A stretch of DNA of 48,608 nt from Modicisalibacter muralis (GCF_900102945.1 NZ_FNGI01000016.1:1-48608); one strand, 5' to 3'; shown: positions 32,520-43,501, counted from the first letter of the stretch. Translations and numbers: made by a program. The notes: generated from the sequence alone by a model not told the origin.

Positions 32520-33889
32520 TACGCCACCTCCTGCTGGGCCATGATGTCCTGATGAATGGCCTGGGCGGCCAGTTTGCCGTGTTGCACGGCCTGGACGGTA
32601 AGATCCTGGCCCGGCACCACGCAGTCGCCCCCGGCGTAGACGCCGGCCAGACTGGTGCGGAAGCTGTCGTCAATGTGGATCTTGCCGCCGTCACGGGCGA
32701 TCCGCGAGGCGCGGTCATCGCTCAGGCCGTCATCGGCGAAGGCCTGCCCGATCGCCTTGAACACCGCATCGGCCGGGATGTCCAGGGTTTCGCCGGTGGC
32801 GACCAAGGTGCCGTCACGCGTCTCGGTACGCGCGAAGCGCATGCCGCTGACTCGGCCATCGTCACCAATCAAGACCTGCTTGGGCTGGGCCCAAGTGACG
32901 ATGCGTACGCCGTTGGCCTTGGCGATCGCCTGTTCATGACCGGTGGCGGACATCGCCTCGGCGTCGCGGCGGTAGACCAAAGTAACCTCGTCGGCCCCCA
33001 GGCGGACCATCTGCATGGCCATGTCGATGGCGGTATTGCCGGCGCCGATGACGACACAGCGCCGCGCCAGTGGCAGGCTGCCGAGGTCGCTGGCCTGGCG
33101 CAGCGTCTTGATGTACTCGGTGGCAGGCATCAGTCCCGGTGCATTTTCTCCGATCAGGCCCAATTGGCGGCTGGCCGCGAGGCCCAGGCCGAGAAATACC
33201 GCGTCGTAGTCACGCTGCAGGGCGTCGAGCGTCAGGTTGTCGCCGAGGCGCTGGCCGTGGCGGATCTCGATGCCGCCGATCTTGAGCAGGAAGGCGATCT
33301 CCCGCTGGGCGTAGTCGTCGACCAGCTTGTACTTGGCGATGCCGTATTCGTTGAGCCCGCCGGGTTTGGCCTCGGCTTCGAGTATCGTCACGCGATGGCC
33401 GTGCATCGCCAGCCGGTGTCCACAGGACAGTCCCGCCGGGCCGGCGCCGACCACGGCGATGTGCTTGCCGGTATCGGCGGCGCGGTGGAAGGGGTGCCCG
33501 TCGAAGTGCATGTGATCGATGGCATGGCGCTGCAGCAGGCCGATCAGCACCGGCTGGCATTCGGCATCGTGATTGCGCACGCAGCTCTGCTCGCAGAGGA
33601 TCTCGGTGGGGCAGACGCGGGCGCAACTGCCGCCGAGGATGTTCTGCTCGAGTATGGTCTGGGCGGCGCCGTTGATGTTGTCCTCGCTGATCTCGCGGAT
33701 AAAGCGCGGAATGTCGATATCCGAGGGGCAGGCCTCGATGCACGGGGCATCGTAGCAATACAGGCAGCGCTGGCTCTCGATGATTGCCTGGCGCTGGGTG
33801 AGCGGTGGATGCAGGTCGGTGAAACCGGCCTTCAGGGCCGCGCCGTCGCCGGCACGGGGAAGATGGCTAAGGGCATCGGTCACAGTCAA
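32519..33889 (-). CDS. preT: NAD-dependent dihydropyrimidine dehydrogenase, subunit PreT
   Basis: 456 residues of the glutamate-synthase small-subunit type. The N-terminal iron-sulfur part has RCLYCYDAPCIEACPSDID and GSCARVCPTEILCEQSCVR. FAD binding: IAVVGAGPAGLSCGHRLAMHG; NAD(P) binding: CVVIGAGNTAIDMA; C-terminal FAD contact: GVYAGGDCV. It passes electrons from NADH to PreA. The stop codon TAA overlaps the preA start. 88 bases separate it from the upstream hydA gene. Confidence 0.95.
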   Translation of the reverse strand: MTVTDALSHLPRAGDGAALKAGFTDLHPPLTQRQAIIESQRCLYCYDAPCIEACPSDIDIPRFIREISEDNINGAAQTILEQNILGGSCARVCPTEILCEQSCVRNHDAECQPVLIGLLQRHAIDHMHFDGHPFHRAADTGKHIAVVGAGPAGLSCGHRLAMHGHRVTILEAEAKPGGLNEYGIAKYKLVDDYAQREIAFLLKIGGIEIRHGQRLGDNLTLDALQRDYDAVFLGLGLAASRQLGLIGENAPGLMPATEYIKTLRQASDLGSLPLARRCVVIGAGNTAIDMAMQMVRLGADEVTLVYRRDAEAMSATGHEQAIAKANGVRIVTWAQPKQVLIGDDGRVSGMRFARTETRDGTLVATGETLDIPADAVFKAIGQAFADDGLSDDRASRIARDGGKIHIDDSFRTSLAGVYAGGDCVVPGQDLTVQAVQHGKLAAQAIHQDIMAQQEVA

Positions 33890-33977
33890 CTCCTTTGGCC
33901 CTGCCCGGGTGGCTGATTGCCATCAACCACGTCAGGCGGGCCGGCTATTGTTGTTGATCGGTCGGTCAGGCGGTGAC

Positions 33978-35504
<1,527 letters not shown>

Positions 35505-35517
35505 TCAGGCAGGCCGC

Positions 35518-36384
35518 TCATTCGCCGTCGGTCAGGCGCGTATAGGTCTCGGGCCGGCGGTCGCGGAAGAACTGCCAGTTATTGCGAATCTCGCGGACCA
35601 TGGCCAGGTCGACCTCGTGAACCAGCAGCTCGTCCTCCTTGTCGCTGGCCTGGGCGACGATCTCGCCGCGCGGATTGGCGATGTAGGTGCTGCCGTAGAA
35701 CTCGCCGATATTCCACGGCGCCTCGCTGCCGACGCGATTGATGGCGGCGACGAAACAGCCATTGGCGGCCGCCGAGGCGGGCTGCTCGAGTTCCCACAGG
35801 TACTGGGAGAGCCCGGCCACGGTGGCCGAGGGGTTGAAGATGATCTCGGCGCCATTCAGTGCCAGGGCGCGCCAGCCCTCGGGGAAGTGGCGGTCGTAGC
35901 AGATGTACACGCCGATCTTGCCGTAGGCGGTATCGAACACCGGCCAGTCCGACTTGCCGGGCTTGAAGAAATACTTCTCCCAGAAGCCGGCGACCTGGGG
36001 GATGTGTGTCTTGTGATACTTGCCGAGATAGCTGCCGTCGGCATCGAATACCGCGGCGGTGTTGTAGTAGACGCCAGTAACGGTCTCCTCGTAGATCGGC
36101 ACGATGATGACCATACGATGCTTGGCCGCCAGCGCCTGCATCATCTGGCAGGTGGGCCCGTCGGGGACGCGCTCGGCGGCGGCATACCACTTCTTGTCCT
36201 GGCTGGGGCAGAAATACGGCTGGTTGAATACCTCCTGGAAACACAGCACCTGGACTCCGGCTTCCGCGGCCTGTTCGATGTAGGGCAGGTGAGCCTCGTT
36301 CATGGCATCGCGAATGGCGGCCGGTTCGAGGTCGGTGCCTGTCTTCAGACCCATCTGAATCAAGCCGATCTTCACCTTTTCCAT
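35518..36384 (-). CDS. Beta-ureidopropionase (N-carbamoyl-beta-alanine amidohydrolase), nitrilase family
   Basis: 288 residues with the nitrilase triad: Glu in CFQEVFNQPYFC, Lys in KYHKTHIPQ, Cys in YICYDRHFPEGWRAL. The segment FWEKYFFKPG and NPSATVAGLSQYLWELEQPA resemble beta-ureidopropionases. It converts N-carbamoyl-beta-alanine to beta-alanine, CO2 and ammonia, completing the reductive pathway with PreAT and HydA. It is the first gene of the minus-strand cluster, and the NCS1 transporter lies divergently upstream. Confidence 0.93.
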   Translation of the reverse strand: MEKVKIGLIQMGLKTGTDLEPAAIRDAMNEAHLPYIEQAAEAGVQVLCFQEVFNQPYFCPSQDKKWYAAAERVPDGPTCQMMQALAAKHRMVIIVPIYEETVTGVYYNTAAVFDADGSYLGKYHKTHIPQVAGFWEKYFFKPGKSDWPVFDTAYGKIGVYICYDRHFPEGWRALALNGAEIIFNPSATVAGLSQYLWELEQPASAAANGCFVAAINRVGSEAPWNIGEFYGSTYIANPRGEIVAQASDKEDELLVHEVDLAMVREIRNNWQFFRDRRPETYTRLTDGE

Positions 36385-36971
36385 AATGCTTCCTCGTCTT
36401 CTGATGTGACTTGTTGTTGGTCTTGCCGTCAGGGGACGGTAAAGACGATTATTGAAACCTGTCAGTAGAGTCAGGATAAGAGAAAGCTAGACGCTGTTTG
36501 CGATGTGTTGCAAGAGATTTTTTAACTCGTCTCAAGTCTTTGATTGATATGATGAAAGACGGGTTTTCACTATTTCGACGTGTCGTGCGCGCTTTCTTGG
36601 GTTTTCGAAATCATTCCTTTTAATTGTTTTAAAACAAACACTTATTTTTGGTGTGGAGAGGCTTAATGGCGGAAAGGCAAGGTGTTTTGCACCCTTGTGG
36701 AAATTGACTAGAGTGTCAGGGTGCCTTGGCTAGCATGCAGTTGTCCGCCTTGGTTACGATCGGTGGATGCTAATGGAAAAACTGACAACAAGGTCAGTTT
36801 TTCCATGAAGTTTAAAATCAGCGCCTTAAGGGAGTCGGCCCGGATGGGGCGACCCAATGAGACAACAACAAACTGGCATGGCCCGCCAGGCAGGTACGTT
36901 TCTTGCGTTTGCCGTGCCTGAGCCCCGTCACCGGAGGGGCTGTCTGGTGGTTTCACGAGGAGACAACAACA
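36385..36971. other. 587-bp divergent regulatory region of the pyrimidine cluster
   Basis: No convincing gene. The part near 36480-36660 is AT-rich and probably holds the promoters. It contains a 34-base perfect hairpin at 36773-36806, a 13-base direct repeat GAGACAACAACAA at 36859-36871 and 36960-36972 (the second ending at the NCS1 start codon), and a hairpin AGCCCC/GGGGCT at 36921-36941 just before the ribosome site. This suggests a long NCS1 leader. Confidence 0.6.
36773..36806. promoter_or_regulatory. Perfect hairpin containing a RutR-box-like palindrome
   Basis: ATGGAAAAACTGAC (36773-36786), loop AACAAG, then its exact complement (36793-36806). The core TGAC-N6-GTCA has the same spacing as the E. 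coli RutR box (TTGACCA-NN-TGGTCAA), with 10 of 14 defined bases matching. The A and T runs around a short GC stem also look like a bidirectional terminator or attenuator, so both readings are open. Confidence 0.55.
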
Positions 36972-38474
36972 ATGACGGTAGAAACATCGCACGCGCGACG
37001 GCGCGACGAACTCGTTGAACTGGACGTCGGCCACGACGTACGCAACAGTTCTCGCTTCAACGAAGATATCGCCCCCACGCGACTCGAGCAGCGCACCTGG
37101 TCGCGCTGGAATGTCGCGGCCTTGTGGGTCGGTATGGCAATCTGCGTACCCACCTATACGCTAGGCGGTATTCTCACTTCCTACTTCGGACTATCGGTGG
37201 GCGAGGCGTTGCTCACCATCCTGCTCGCCAATATCGTGGTCCTGGTTCCCCTGACCCTGAATGCCTTCCCCGGCACCAAGTTCGGCATTCCCTTTCCCGT
37301 GGTGCTGCGCTCCTCGTTCGGCATTCGTGGCTCCAACGTGCCCTGTCTGGTGCGCGCCTTGGTGGGCTGTGGCTGGTTCGGAGTGCAGACGATGTTCGGC
37401 GGCTTGGCGATTCATCTGCTGCTGTCGGCGATCTTCCCGGCCTGGAAGTCGCTGGGTGGCGTCGGCGAGGTGATCGGCTTCTTCCTGTTCGGTGCGTTGA
37501 ACCTCTACGTGGTGATCCGCGGCGCCGAGTCGATCAAGTGGCTCGAGACGCTGGCCGCGCCACTGCTGCTGGCGGTGGGGGTGGGCCTGATGGTGTGGGC
37601 GATGCCACTGGTCTCGGTGAGCGAGCTGATGAGTCAGCCGCCGTCGCGGCCCGAGGGAGCCTCGGTGACCGGCTACTTCTTCGCCGGGCTGACCGCGATG
37701 GTCGGCTTCTGGGCCACGCTGTCGCTGAACATTCCCGACTTCAGTCGTTTCGCCAAGAGTCAGAAGGACCAGATCGTCGGTCAGGTGATTGGCCTGCCGT
37801 TGACCATGTTCTTCTTCGCCGCGCTGGGCGTGGTGATGACCGCCGCGTCGTCGTCGCTGGTCGGCGAGACGGTCTCCGACCCGGTCAGCCTGATCGGCCA
37901 CATCGACAGCCCGGTATGGGTGGGTCTTGCCATGGTGCTGATCATCGTGGCGACGCTCTCGACCAACACCGCGGCGAACATCGTCTCGCCGACCAACGAT
38001 TTCCAGAATCTGGCGCCGAAGTTGATCAACCAGACCCGCGGGGTGCTGATCACCGGCCTGGTTGGGGTCCTGCTGATGGGTTACGACCTGCTGCAGAAGG
38101 CCGGACTGATCGTCTCCGACGTGACGCTGGAAAGCCTGTACTCCAATTGGTTGCTGGGCTATTCCAGCCTATTGGGGCCGATCGCTGGCATCATGGCGGT
38201 GGACTACTTCCTGGTGAAGCGCCAATGGCTCGATGTGTCCAGCCTATATCGCGATGACGGGGTCTACCCGGCGTACAATCCCGCCGGTTTCGTCGCTCTT
38301 CTCATCCCGGTGGGGCTGACTGTGTTTTCGCTAGTCAACGGGACCTGGACCTGGTTTTACGACTATGGATGGTTTACCGGCTCGGCACTGGGGGCGGTGA
38401 TCTATTACCTTGCCAGCCAGCTGCAGACGAAGTCGGTGAGTGAGCCGAGCGGAGTCGAGAAAATCGGCTCCTAA
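36972..38474 (+). CDS. NCS1-family nucleobase/hydantoin transporter
   Basis: 500 residues with 12 predicted spans. NCS1 signature regions: the N-terminal NEDIAPTRLEQRTWSRWNVA, PTYTLGGILTSYFGLS, NAFPGTKFGIPFPVVLRSSFG, LNIPDFSRFAKSQKDQ and NTAANIVSPTNDFQNL. Members import uracil, allantoin, hydantoin or other nucleobase-related compounds with Na+ or H+. Divergent from the reductive pyrimidine genes, so uracil or dihydrouracil uptake is likely. GAGGAG precedes the start at 36972. Confidence 0.9.
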   Translation: MTVETSHARRRDELVELDVGHDVRNSSRFNEDIAPTRLEQRTWSRWNVAALWVGMAICVPTYTLGGILTSYFGLSVGEALLTILLANIVVLVPLTLNAFPGTKFGIPFPVVLRSSFGIRGSNVPCLVRALVGCGWFGVQTMFGGLAIHLLLSAIFPAWKSLGGVGEVIGFFLFGALNLYVVIRGAESIKWLETLAAPLLLAVGVGLMVWAMPLVSVSELMSQPPSRPEGASVTGYFFAGLTAMVGFWATLSLNIPDFSRFAKSQKDQIVGQVIGLPLTMFFFAALGVVMTAASSSLVGETVSDPVSLIGHIDSPVWVGLAMVLIIVATLSTNTAANIVSPTNDFQNLAPKLINQTRGVLITGLVGVLLMGYDLLQKAGLIVSDVTLESLYSNWLLGYSSLLGPIAGIMAVDYFLVKRQWLDVSSLYRDDGVYPAYNPAGFVALLIPVGLTVFSLVNGTWTWFYDYGWFTGSALGAVIYYLASQLQTKSVSEPSGVEKIGS

Positions 38475-38550
38475 GCGTTAACTACGCCGGGCACGTCTTT
38501 GTGCTCGGCGCAAGGCCGCAGTGCAAGGTGCCGACATACGTAGCGCACAA

Positions 38551-38583
38551 ACAAAACACCCCGCAAGAAGCGAGGTGTTTTGT
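38551..38583. terminator. Bidirectional intrinsic terminator
   Basis: ACAAAACACC (38551-38560) pairs with GGTGTTTTGT (38574-38583), with extra CGC pairs inside, between the convergent NCS1 and M23 peptidase genes. Confidence 0.85.
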
Positions 38584-38605
38584 CAGGTCGAATTACGCTT
38601 ATTAA

Positions 38606-40309
38606 CTAGCCATCGTCGGGGCGTTCGATCAGGTTCGTGCTAGCGACAACGGTGCCATTGGTATCATGCTCGAGCTTGGCCAGCAGTTGCTCGGATTCCT
38701 GTTTGAAGGCGGCGAGGGCATCGCCGGAGAGGCTCTGGCCTTCCGGCAACTTGACGCGCATCGGGTCGACATGGTTGTTGTTGACGATGACTTCGTAATG
38801 CAAATGGGGGCCGGTGCTACGTCCGGTATTGCCTGTTAGCGCGATCTTTTCGCCCATGCTGACGCGATCGCCTTCGGATACCAGACGTTCCGAGAGGTGC
38901 ATGTAGCGAGTCTTGTAGCCATTGTCATGGCGAATGACGATGAAATTGCCGGCCAGTGACAAGTGGGTCGATTTAATGACTCGACCGTCGGCGGGCGAGA
39001 GCACCGGGGTGCCGACCATGGTGGCGAAATCGGTACCGCGATGCGGGCTGATACGCCCGGTGATCGGATGGTGACGACGCAGGTTGAATGGCGAACTGAT
39101 ACGGTAATCGCCGTTGAAGGGATAACGGTCGAAAGCCGGGTCCAGGCTATGCCCATCGGGTGTATAGAAACGGTCGTCGGCGGGGTTGCGCACGACGGTC
39201 AGATCCATTTTCTGGCCCTCGTAGTGGGCCGCGAGAATCTGTGAATCCATCGCCTTGCCTTCGATCATGTCGGACTCGACCAGCACCTGAAAGCGATCGC
39301 CACGGCGGGTGTCGCGGCGAAAGTCGAGTTTCTTCGACAGTAGATTCGAAAGGTTGGCCACTTCGGCATAGGACAGGCCGGTGGCCACAGCCGATTGCGC
39401 GAAGCTGCCATTTACGTTGCCGGCGAAAAGGCGTTGAGTGGCTTCGCCCGATTTCTCGATCTTGGCGACATCAAAGGTTTCGCTCTCCAGATCATGCTCG
39501 ATGAGATAGCCGCTACGCGCATCTTTCATCACCCGCAGGGCCAGCAGGTCGCCGGATTTATCGCGCTTGAAATCGAAGCTGTCGCCCACCTGCCACTGTG
39601 TCAATACCGATTTGTCGGGCAGGCTTTCCAGTAGCTTTATGACCTTGCTGTAGCCCAGCCCCAGGGAGCGTTCGGCCATTATGGCGAAAGTATCGCCAGC
39701 TTGTACGGTATAGGTTTCCCACTCGGGAACGTAGACTTCCTTGGCGACGAGTTCGTTTTCCAGGTCGATGCCGTCCTCATTGAGAATCAACGGATCAATG
39801 GAAAAATCGTTATAAGAAGTGCCACCCGCTTCCTCGCCGCTACCCAATTGCATGGCCAGATGTAGTGCTTGATTATCGAGGCGCTGCGCATCGGCGGGCA
39901 GGGTGGCGCCAGGCTCTTTCGCTGGCGCAAATGGAATCGTTTGGCCGGAAGTTCCGGGCTGGGCGGCGTTGGCCGATTCGATAAAACTGATATCGACGAC
40001 TTCTTGTGCAATCAGGCTGGATAACGGTACCGCCTGGCGCGTTGCATCGAGAGCAACCAACTCACGGTCGCCGACCGTGTTATCGTTGGCAAGCGAGGCT
40101 ACGGAGGTGGCTTGCGCTTCGTGATTGAGAATATCACCCTGAGACGCAACGTCTTTAATCGGTAAACTAACCAGTACTTGCTTCTTTTGGCTTTCGTCGT
40201 TAGCGTCGAAAGCAGCTAAAATCTTGTGCGTGCCCAGCACGGTGACCATTGTGGCAACGGGTAACAGCAGCAACTTGTGCGTGCGGGGCAGCGAATGGAG
40301 AATTCGCAT
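38606..40309 (-). CDS. mepM: M23-family murein endopeptidase (MepM-like) with LysM-type region
   Basis: 567 residues. An N-terminal membrane anchor or uncleaved signal (about 10-35, LLLLPVATMVTVLGTHKI), then a long linker, an OapA/LysM-like segment (TYTVQAGDTFAIMAERSLGLG near 205) and a second domain. The C-terminal LytM/M23 domain has zinc ligands in HRGTDFA (His423, Asp427) and HLHYE (His502, His504). It should cut peptide cross-links in the periplasm. The start at 40309 (MRILHS) is taken over 40351; the ribosome site is weak. Confidence 0.9.
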   Translation of the reverse strand: MRILHSLPRTHKLLLLPVATMVTVLGTHKILAAFDANDESQKKQVLVSLPIKDVASQGDILNHEAQATSVASLANDNTVGDRELVALDATRQAVPLSSLIAQEVVDISFIESANAAQPGTSGQTIPFAPAKEPGATLPADAQRLDNQALHLAMQLGSGEEAGGTSYNDFSIDPLILNEDGIDLENELVAKEVYVPEWETYTVQAGDTFAIMAERSLGLGYSKVIKLLESLPDKSVLTQWQVGDSFDFKRDKSGDLLALRVMKDARSGYLIEHDLESETFDVAKIEKSGEATQRLFAGNVNGSFAQSAVATGLSYAEVANLSNLLSKKLDFRRDTRRGDRFQVLVESDMIEGKAMDSQILAAHYEGQKMDLTVVRNPADDRFYTPDGHSLDPAFDRYPFNGDYRISSPFNLRRHHPITGRISPHRGTDFATMVGTPVLSPADGRVIKSTHLSLAGNFIVIRHDNGYKTRYMHLSERLVSEGDRVSMGEKIALTGNTGRSTGPHLHYEVIVNNNHVDPMRVKLPEGQSLSGDALAAFKQESEQLLAKLEHDTNGTVVASTNLIERPDDG

Positions 40310-40461
40310 TATAGCGGCCTGTATAAATGTCAAGTGAATAGAAAAAGGCAAGCGAACCTTAACCTATGACATTTGACATTCCTAGCCTGTATATGGATAC
40401 AGGATTTAAACCTAAAGCTAACGGCTACATGAAATAATCCGACTGTTAACAAATTGTTACT

Positions 40462-40494
40462 AAAAATCGATAGGCACCAAGGCTTCGGTGCCTA
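40462..40494 (-). terminator. Intrinsic terminator after the pirin gene
   Basis: On the minus strand the stem TAGGCACC/GGTGCCTA with an 8-base loop is followed by TCGATTTTTAG. It lies downstream of the pirin gene and upstream of the M23 gene. Confidence 0.75.
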
Positions 40495-40542
40495 CCGTTA
40501 ATGGCTTAACAATTTCAGAAATCAAACGGACAGCCGAACCAA

Positions 40543-41391
40543 TTAATTGGTCAGCGTTCCCTCGCGATAATCATGTAACGCCTGGTCGAGTTCCTCGCGC
40601 GTATTCATCACGAAAGGCCCATAGTGAGCGATAGGCTCGCCATGCGGGTGTCCCGCCAATACCAGTGCTTGGGCGCCGGGCGTGCTGGCCAGTTGCACAT
40701 GCCTTCCTTTATTCAAGCGTGCCAGTTGCCCACGGGCGATCGCGTCATTGCCCACTATCAACTCACCCTCGAAGACGTATACCAGTAATGTGGGTGCAGT
40801 TTGCTCCAATATCAGCGAGCCACCGGCGGCGAGTCGCACATGGGCCACGGCGCCCCGGCCAGCGAGAGCATCGAGCGGACCGCTGATACGCTGCTCGCCG
40901 CTCTCTTTATCATGACCATGCCATTCGCCACCCAGGGCAATCAGTTCGGCCCCGGGAACCTCGATACGCGGCATGTCGGCGGCGCGAACGTCGCGATAGG
41001 TTGCCGGGCTGAGTTTGTCGCGAGCAGGCAGGTTGAGCCATAACTGAAACGCATGCAGTCCTTGGCTATCGGTCAACGGCATCTCGGAGTGGATGATGCC
41101 GTGGCCGGTATGCATCCACTGCGCATCGCCCACGCCGATGGTGCTGGAGTGTCCCAATTGGTCTTCATGGGACAGGCCGCCGTGGATGACGTAAGTCAGC
41201 GTCTGGATGCCACGATGCGGATGTGGCGGAAAGCCACCGATATAATCGTCGGGGCTATCCGAGCCCAACTCATCGAGCATCAGGAAGGGGTCGAGCCCTC
41301 CGCCGAAGTCGTGGATGCGCGAAATCTTGACGCCATCGCCATCCTGGCTGGGGTGGCTGCGAACGATGCGTTCGACGGTACGTGCGGACAT
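40543..41391 (-). CDS. Pirin-family protein (bicupin)
   Basis: 282 residues. The metal ligands of pirin are all present: His57 and His59 in PPHPHRG, His101 and Glu103 in GIIHSE. N-terminal cupin (about 1-130) and C-terminal cupin (about 150-280) follow. Bacterial pirins include quercetin 2,3-dioxygenase-like enzymes and redox regulators; which applies is unknown. The start at 41391 (MSARTVE) has GAGGAGG ahead, while the open frame continues to 41505. Divergent from a LysR gene that probably controls it. Confidence 0.92.
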   Translation of the reverse strand: MSARTVERIVRSHPSQDGDGVKISRIHDFGGGLDPFLMLDELGSDSPDDYIGGFPPHPHRGIQTLTYVIHGGLSHEDQLGHSSTIGVGDAQWMHTGHGIIHSEMPLTDSQGLHAFQLWLNLPARDKLSPATYRDVRAADMPRIEVPGAELIALGGEWHGHDKESGEQRISGPLDALAGRGAVAHVRLAAGGSLILEQTAPTLLVYVFEGELIVGNDAIARGQLARLNKGRHVQLASTPGAQALVLAGHPHGEPIAHYGPFVMNTREELDQALHDYREGTLTN

Positions 41392-41408
41392 GGAAGCCTC
41401 CTCGCATT

Positions 41409-41429
41409 GAATTGTCTCTAGCTCAATTC
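41409..41429. promoter_or_regulatory. LysR-type inverted repeat between pirin and lysR
   Basis: GAATTG at 41409-41414 and CAATTC at 41424-41429, 9 bases apart, in the 100-base gap between divergent start codons. This fits the dyad form and position of LysR operators. Confidence 0.5.
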
Positions 41430-41491
41430 TTGATGCTAAGCTTTCGAATGTTAAGCGCATATTTTTGCGGTATTCATTCGAGGAAAACGAA

Positions 41492-42400
41492 ATGTCTCGT
41501 GTCACCCTGGCGCAATGGCAGATGCTGGCTGCCGTCGTCGATCACGGCGGTTTCGCCCGCGCGGCCGAGGCCATCCACAAGAGCCCTTCCACGCTTAACC
41601 ATGCGGTACACAAGCTGGAGACCCAGCTCGGCGTGCAATTGCTCGAACCGGTGGGGCGCCAGGTGCGGCTGACCGAGTCTGGCGACATGCTCTTGCGTCG
41701 GGCGCGCCAACTGATCGAGAACGCCGCGGCGCTGGAGGAAGTGGCGGGAAGTCTGGCGGAGGGACTGGAGACTGAAGTGGTGCTCGCGGTGGATCAGGTC
41801 TTCCCGGCCGATGCGCTGGCCAGGGCGCTGGAAAGGTTCTCCGGCGAATACCCACATGTCCGCGTGCAGCTCCACGAGACGATACTCAATGGCGGTGTCG
41901 AAATGCTCTACGATGGCCGCGCCGACCTGGTGATTTCGGGCCTCGCAGCACAGGGTTTTCTCGGCGAACCGCTTACCACCTTGCGTTTCATTGCCGTGGC
42001 GCATCCCGAGCACCCACTGCATCGGCTGGGTCGCACGCTCGATCTGCGCGATCTGGAACAGCATCGCCAACTGGTGGTGCGCGACTCGGCGCTGCGCCAG
42101 TCGATGGATGCCGGCTGGCTCAAGGCCGAGCAGCGCTGGACCCTGAGTCATCTGGCGACGTCGCTAGACATGCTCGAACGCGGATTGGGTTTCGCCTGGT
42201 TTCCCGAGACATGGATCGTGGACGCGCTCGAAAGTGGCCGCCTAGAGCCGTTGCCGCTGAACGCCGGGGGTATTCGCCAGGTGCCGATACAGATGATCTT
42301 CAGCGATCAGGATCGTGCCGGCCCGGCGACCCGGGCGATGGCCCAAGCGCTGACCGAGGCGGTGGCGACGCTGTGTCCTTCATTCGATGTAATCGAATGA
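41492..42400 (+). CDS. LysR-family transcriptional regulator
   Basis: 302 residues. Winged helix N-terminus: LAQWQMLAAVVDHGGFARAA and PSTLNHAVHKLETQLGVQLL; effector-binding domain from about residue 90. The start at 41492 follows GAGGAAAA; the frame is open to 41465. Divergent from the pirin gene with an inverted repeat between, so likely its regulator. Confidence 0.9.
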   Translation: MSRVTLAQWQMLAAVVDHGGFARAAEAIHKSPSTLNHAVHKLETQLGVQLLEPVGRQVRLTESGDMLLRRARQLIENAAALEEVAGSLAEGLETEVVLAVDQVFPADALARALERFSGEYPHVRVQLHETILNGGVEMLYDGRADLVISGLAAQGFLGEPLTTLRFIAVAHPEHPLHRLGRTLDLRDLEQHRQLVVRDSALRQSMDAGWLKAEQRWTLSHLATSLDMLERGLGFAWFPETWIVDALESGRLEPLPLNAGGIRQVPIQMIFSDQDRAGPATRAMAQALTEAVATLCPSFDVIE

Positions 42401-42485
42401 AAAGACGCAAAACTTGCGCGGAAGCATCGATGGATTCGGTTTACGCTGGAGGCAGACTTCAACCAGTAGACGACCGGAGACGATC

Positions 42486-43490
42486 ATGGGTTTGTTGATT
42501 GACGGCCAGTGGCACGATCAGTGGTACGACACCAAGAAGCACGGCGGCGAGTTCGTTCGCGAGTCGTCCAAGCTGCACAAGTGGGTAACGGCGGATGGCG
42601 GCCCGGGCCCGGAAGATCAGCCCGGCGCGCCGGCCGAGGCGGATCGCTATCACCTGTATGTGTCGCTGGCCTGCCCGTGGGCGCATCGCACCTTGATCAT
42701 GCGCAAGCTCAAGGGGCTGGAGCGCCTGATCGGCGTGTCGCACGTCAGTCCGCTGATGCTCGACAAGGGCTGGACGTATAACGTCGCCGAGGGCTCGAGC
42801 GGCGATCCACTCAACGGCGTCGATTTCCACCACCAACTCTATACCCTGACCGATCCCCATTACACCGGGCGGGTCACGGTGCCGGCGCTGTGGGACAAGC
42901 TGGCCAAGCGTCTTATCAACAACGAATCCGCCGAGTTGGTGCGTATGTTCAACGGAGCCTTCGATGAACTCACCGGCAACCGGCTGGATTTCTATCCCGA
43001 GGCGTTGCGCGAGACCATCGATGCGGTCAACGCCGATGTCTACGATCACATCAACAACGGTGTCTACAAGGCCGGCTTCGCCACCGAGCAGGCGGTCTAC
43101 GACAAGCACGTCATCGCCTTGTTCGAAGCGCTCGACCGCATGGAGGCACGCCTCGGCGAGCAGCGCTATCTTGCCGGCGAGTGGCTGACCGAGGCGGATA
43201 TCCGGCTATTCACCACGCTGGTACGCTTCGATGTCGTCTATCAGGGCCATTTCAAGTGCAACCTGCGGCGCATCGAGGATTACCCGAACCTGTCGAATTA
43301 CCTGCGCGAGCTGTACCAGTGGCCGGGCATCAAGGAAACGGTGGATTTCGAGCATATCCAGCGCCACTACTATTACAGCCACGACACCATCAACCCGACG
43401 CGTATCGTGCCCCAGGGGCCGATCCTCGATCTCGGCCGCCCGCACGACCGCGAACGGTTGCCGGGGCAGGGGATTCGCGAGAAGGCCTAA
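42486..43490 (+). CDS. yqjG: Glutathionyl-hydroquinone reductase (Xi-class GST, YqjG-like)
   Basis: 334 residues. Catalytic Cys63 in SLACPWAHRTLIM, as in E. coli YqjG. The C-terminal helical domain has LAGEWLTEADIRLFTTLVRFDVVY and HYYYSHDTINPTRIVPQGP, hallmarks of the Xi class. The enzyme reduces glutathionyl-hydroquinones. The start at 42486 is the family N-terminus (MGLLIDGQW). Confidence 0.93.
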   Translation: MGLLIDGQWHDQWYDTKKHGGEFVRESSKLHKWVTADGGPGPEDQPGAPAEADRYHLYVSLACPWAHRTLIMRKLKGLERLIGVSHVSPLMLDKGWTYNVAEGSSGDPLNGVDFHHQLYTLTDPHYTGRVTVPALWDKLAKRLINNESAELVRMFNGAFDELTGNRLDFYPEALRETIDAVNADVYDHINNGVYKAGFATEQAVYDKHVIALFEALDRMEARLGEQRYLAGEWLTEADIRLFTTLVRFDVVYQGHFKCNLRRIEDYPNLSNYLRELYQWPGIKETVDFEHIQRHYYYSHDTINPTRIVPQGPILDLGRPHDRERLPGQGIREKA

Positions 43491-43501
43491 AACTGTGAGC
43501 T

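Noticed and set aside
32552-33916. Long plus-strand open frame opposite preT
   Set aside because: It mirrors preT in antisense, shows no family features, and preT has clear iron-sulfur, FAD and NAD motifs.
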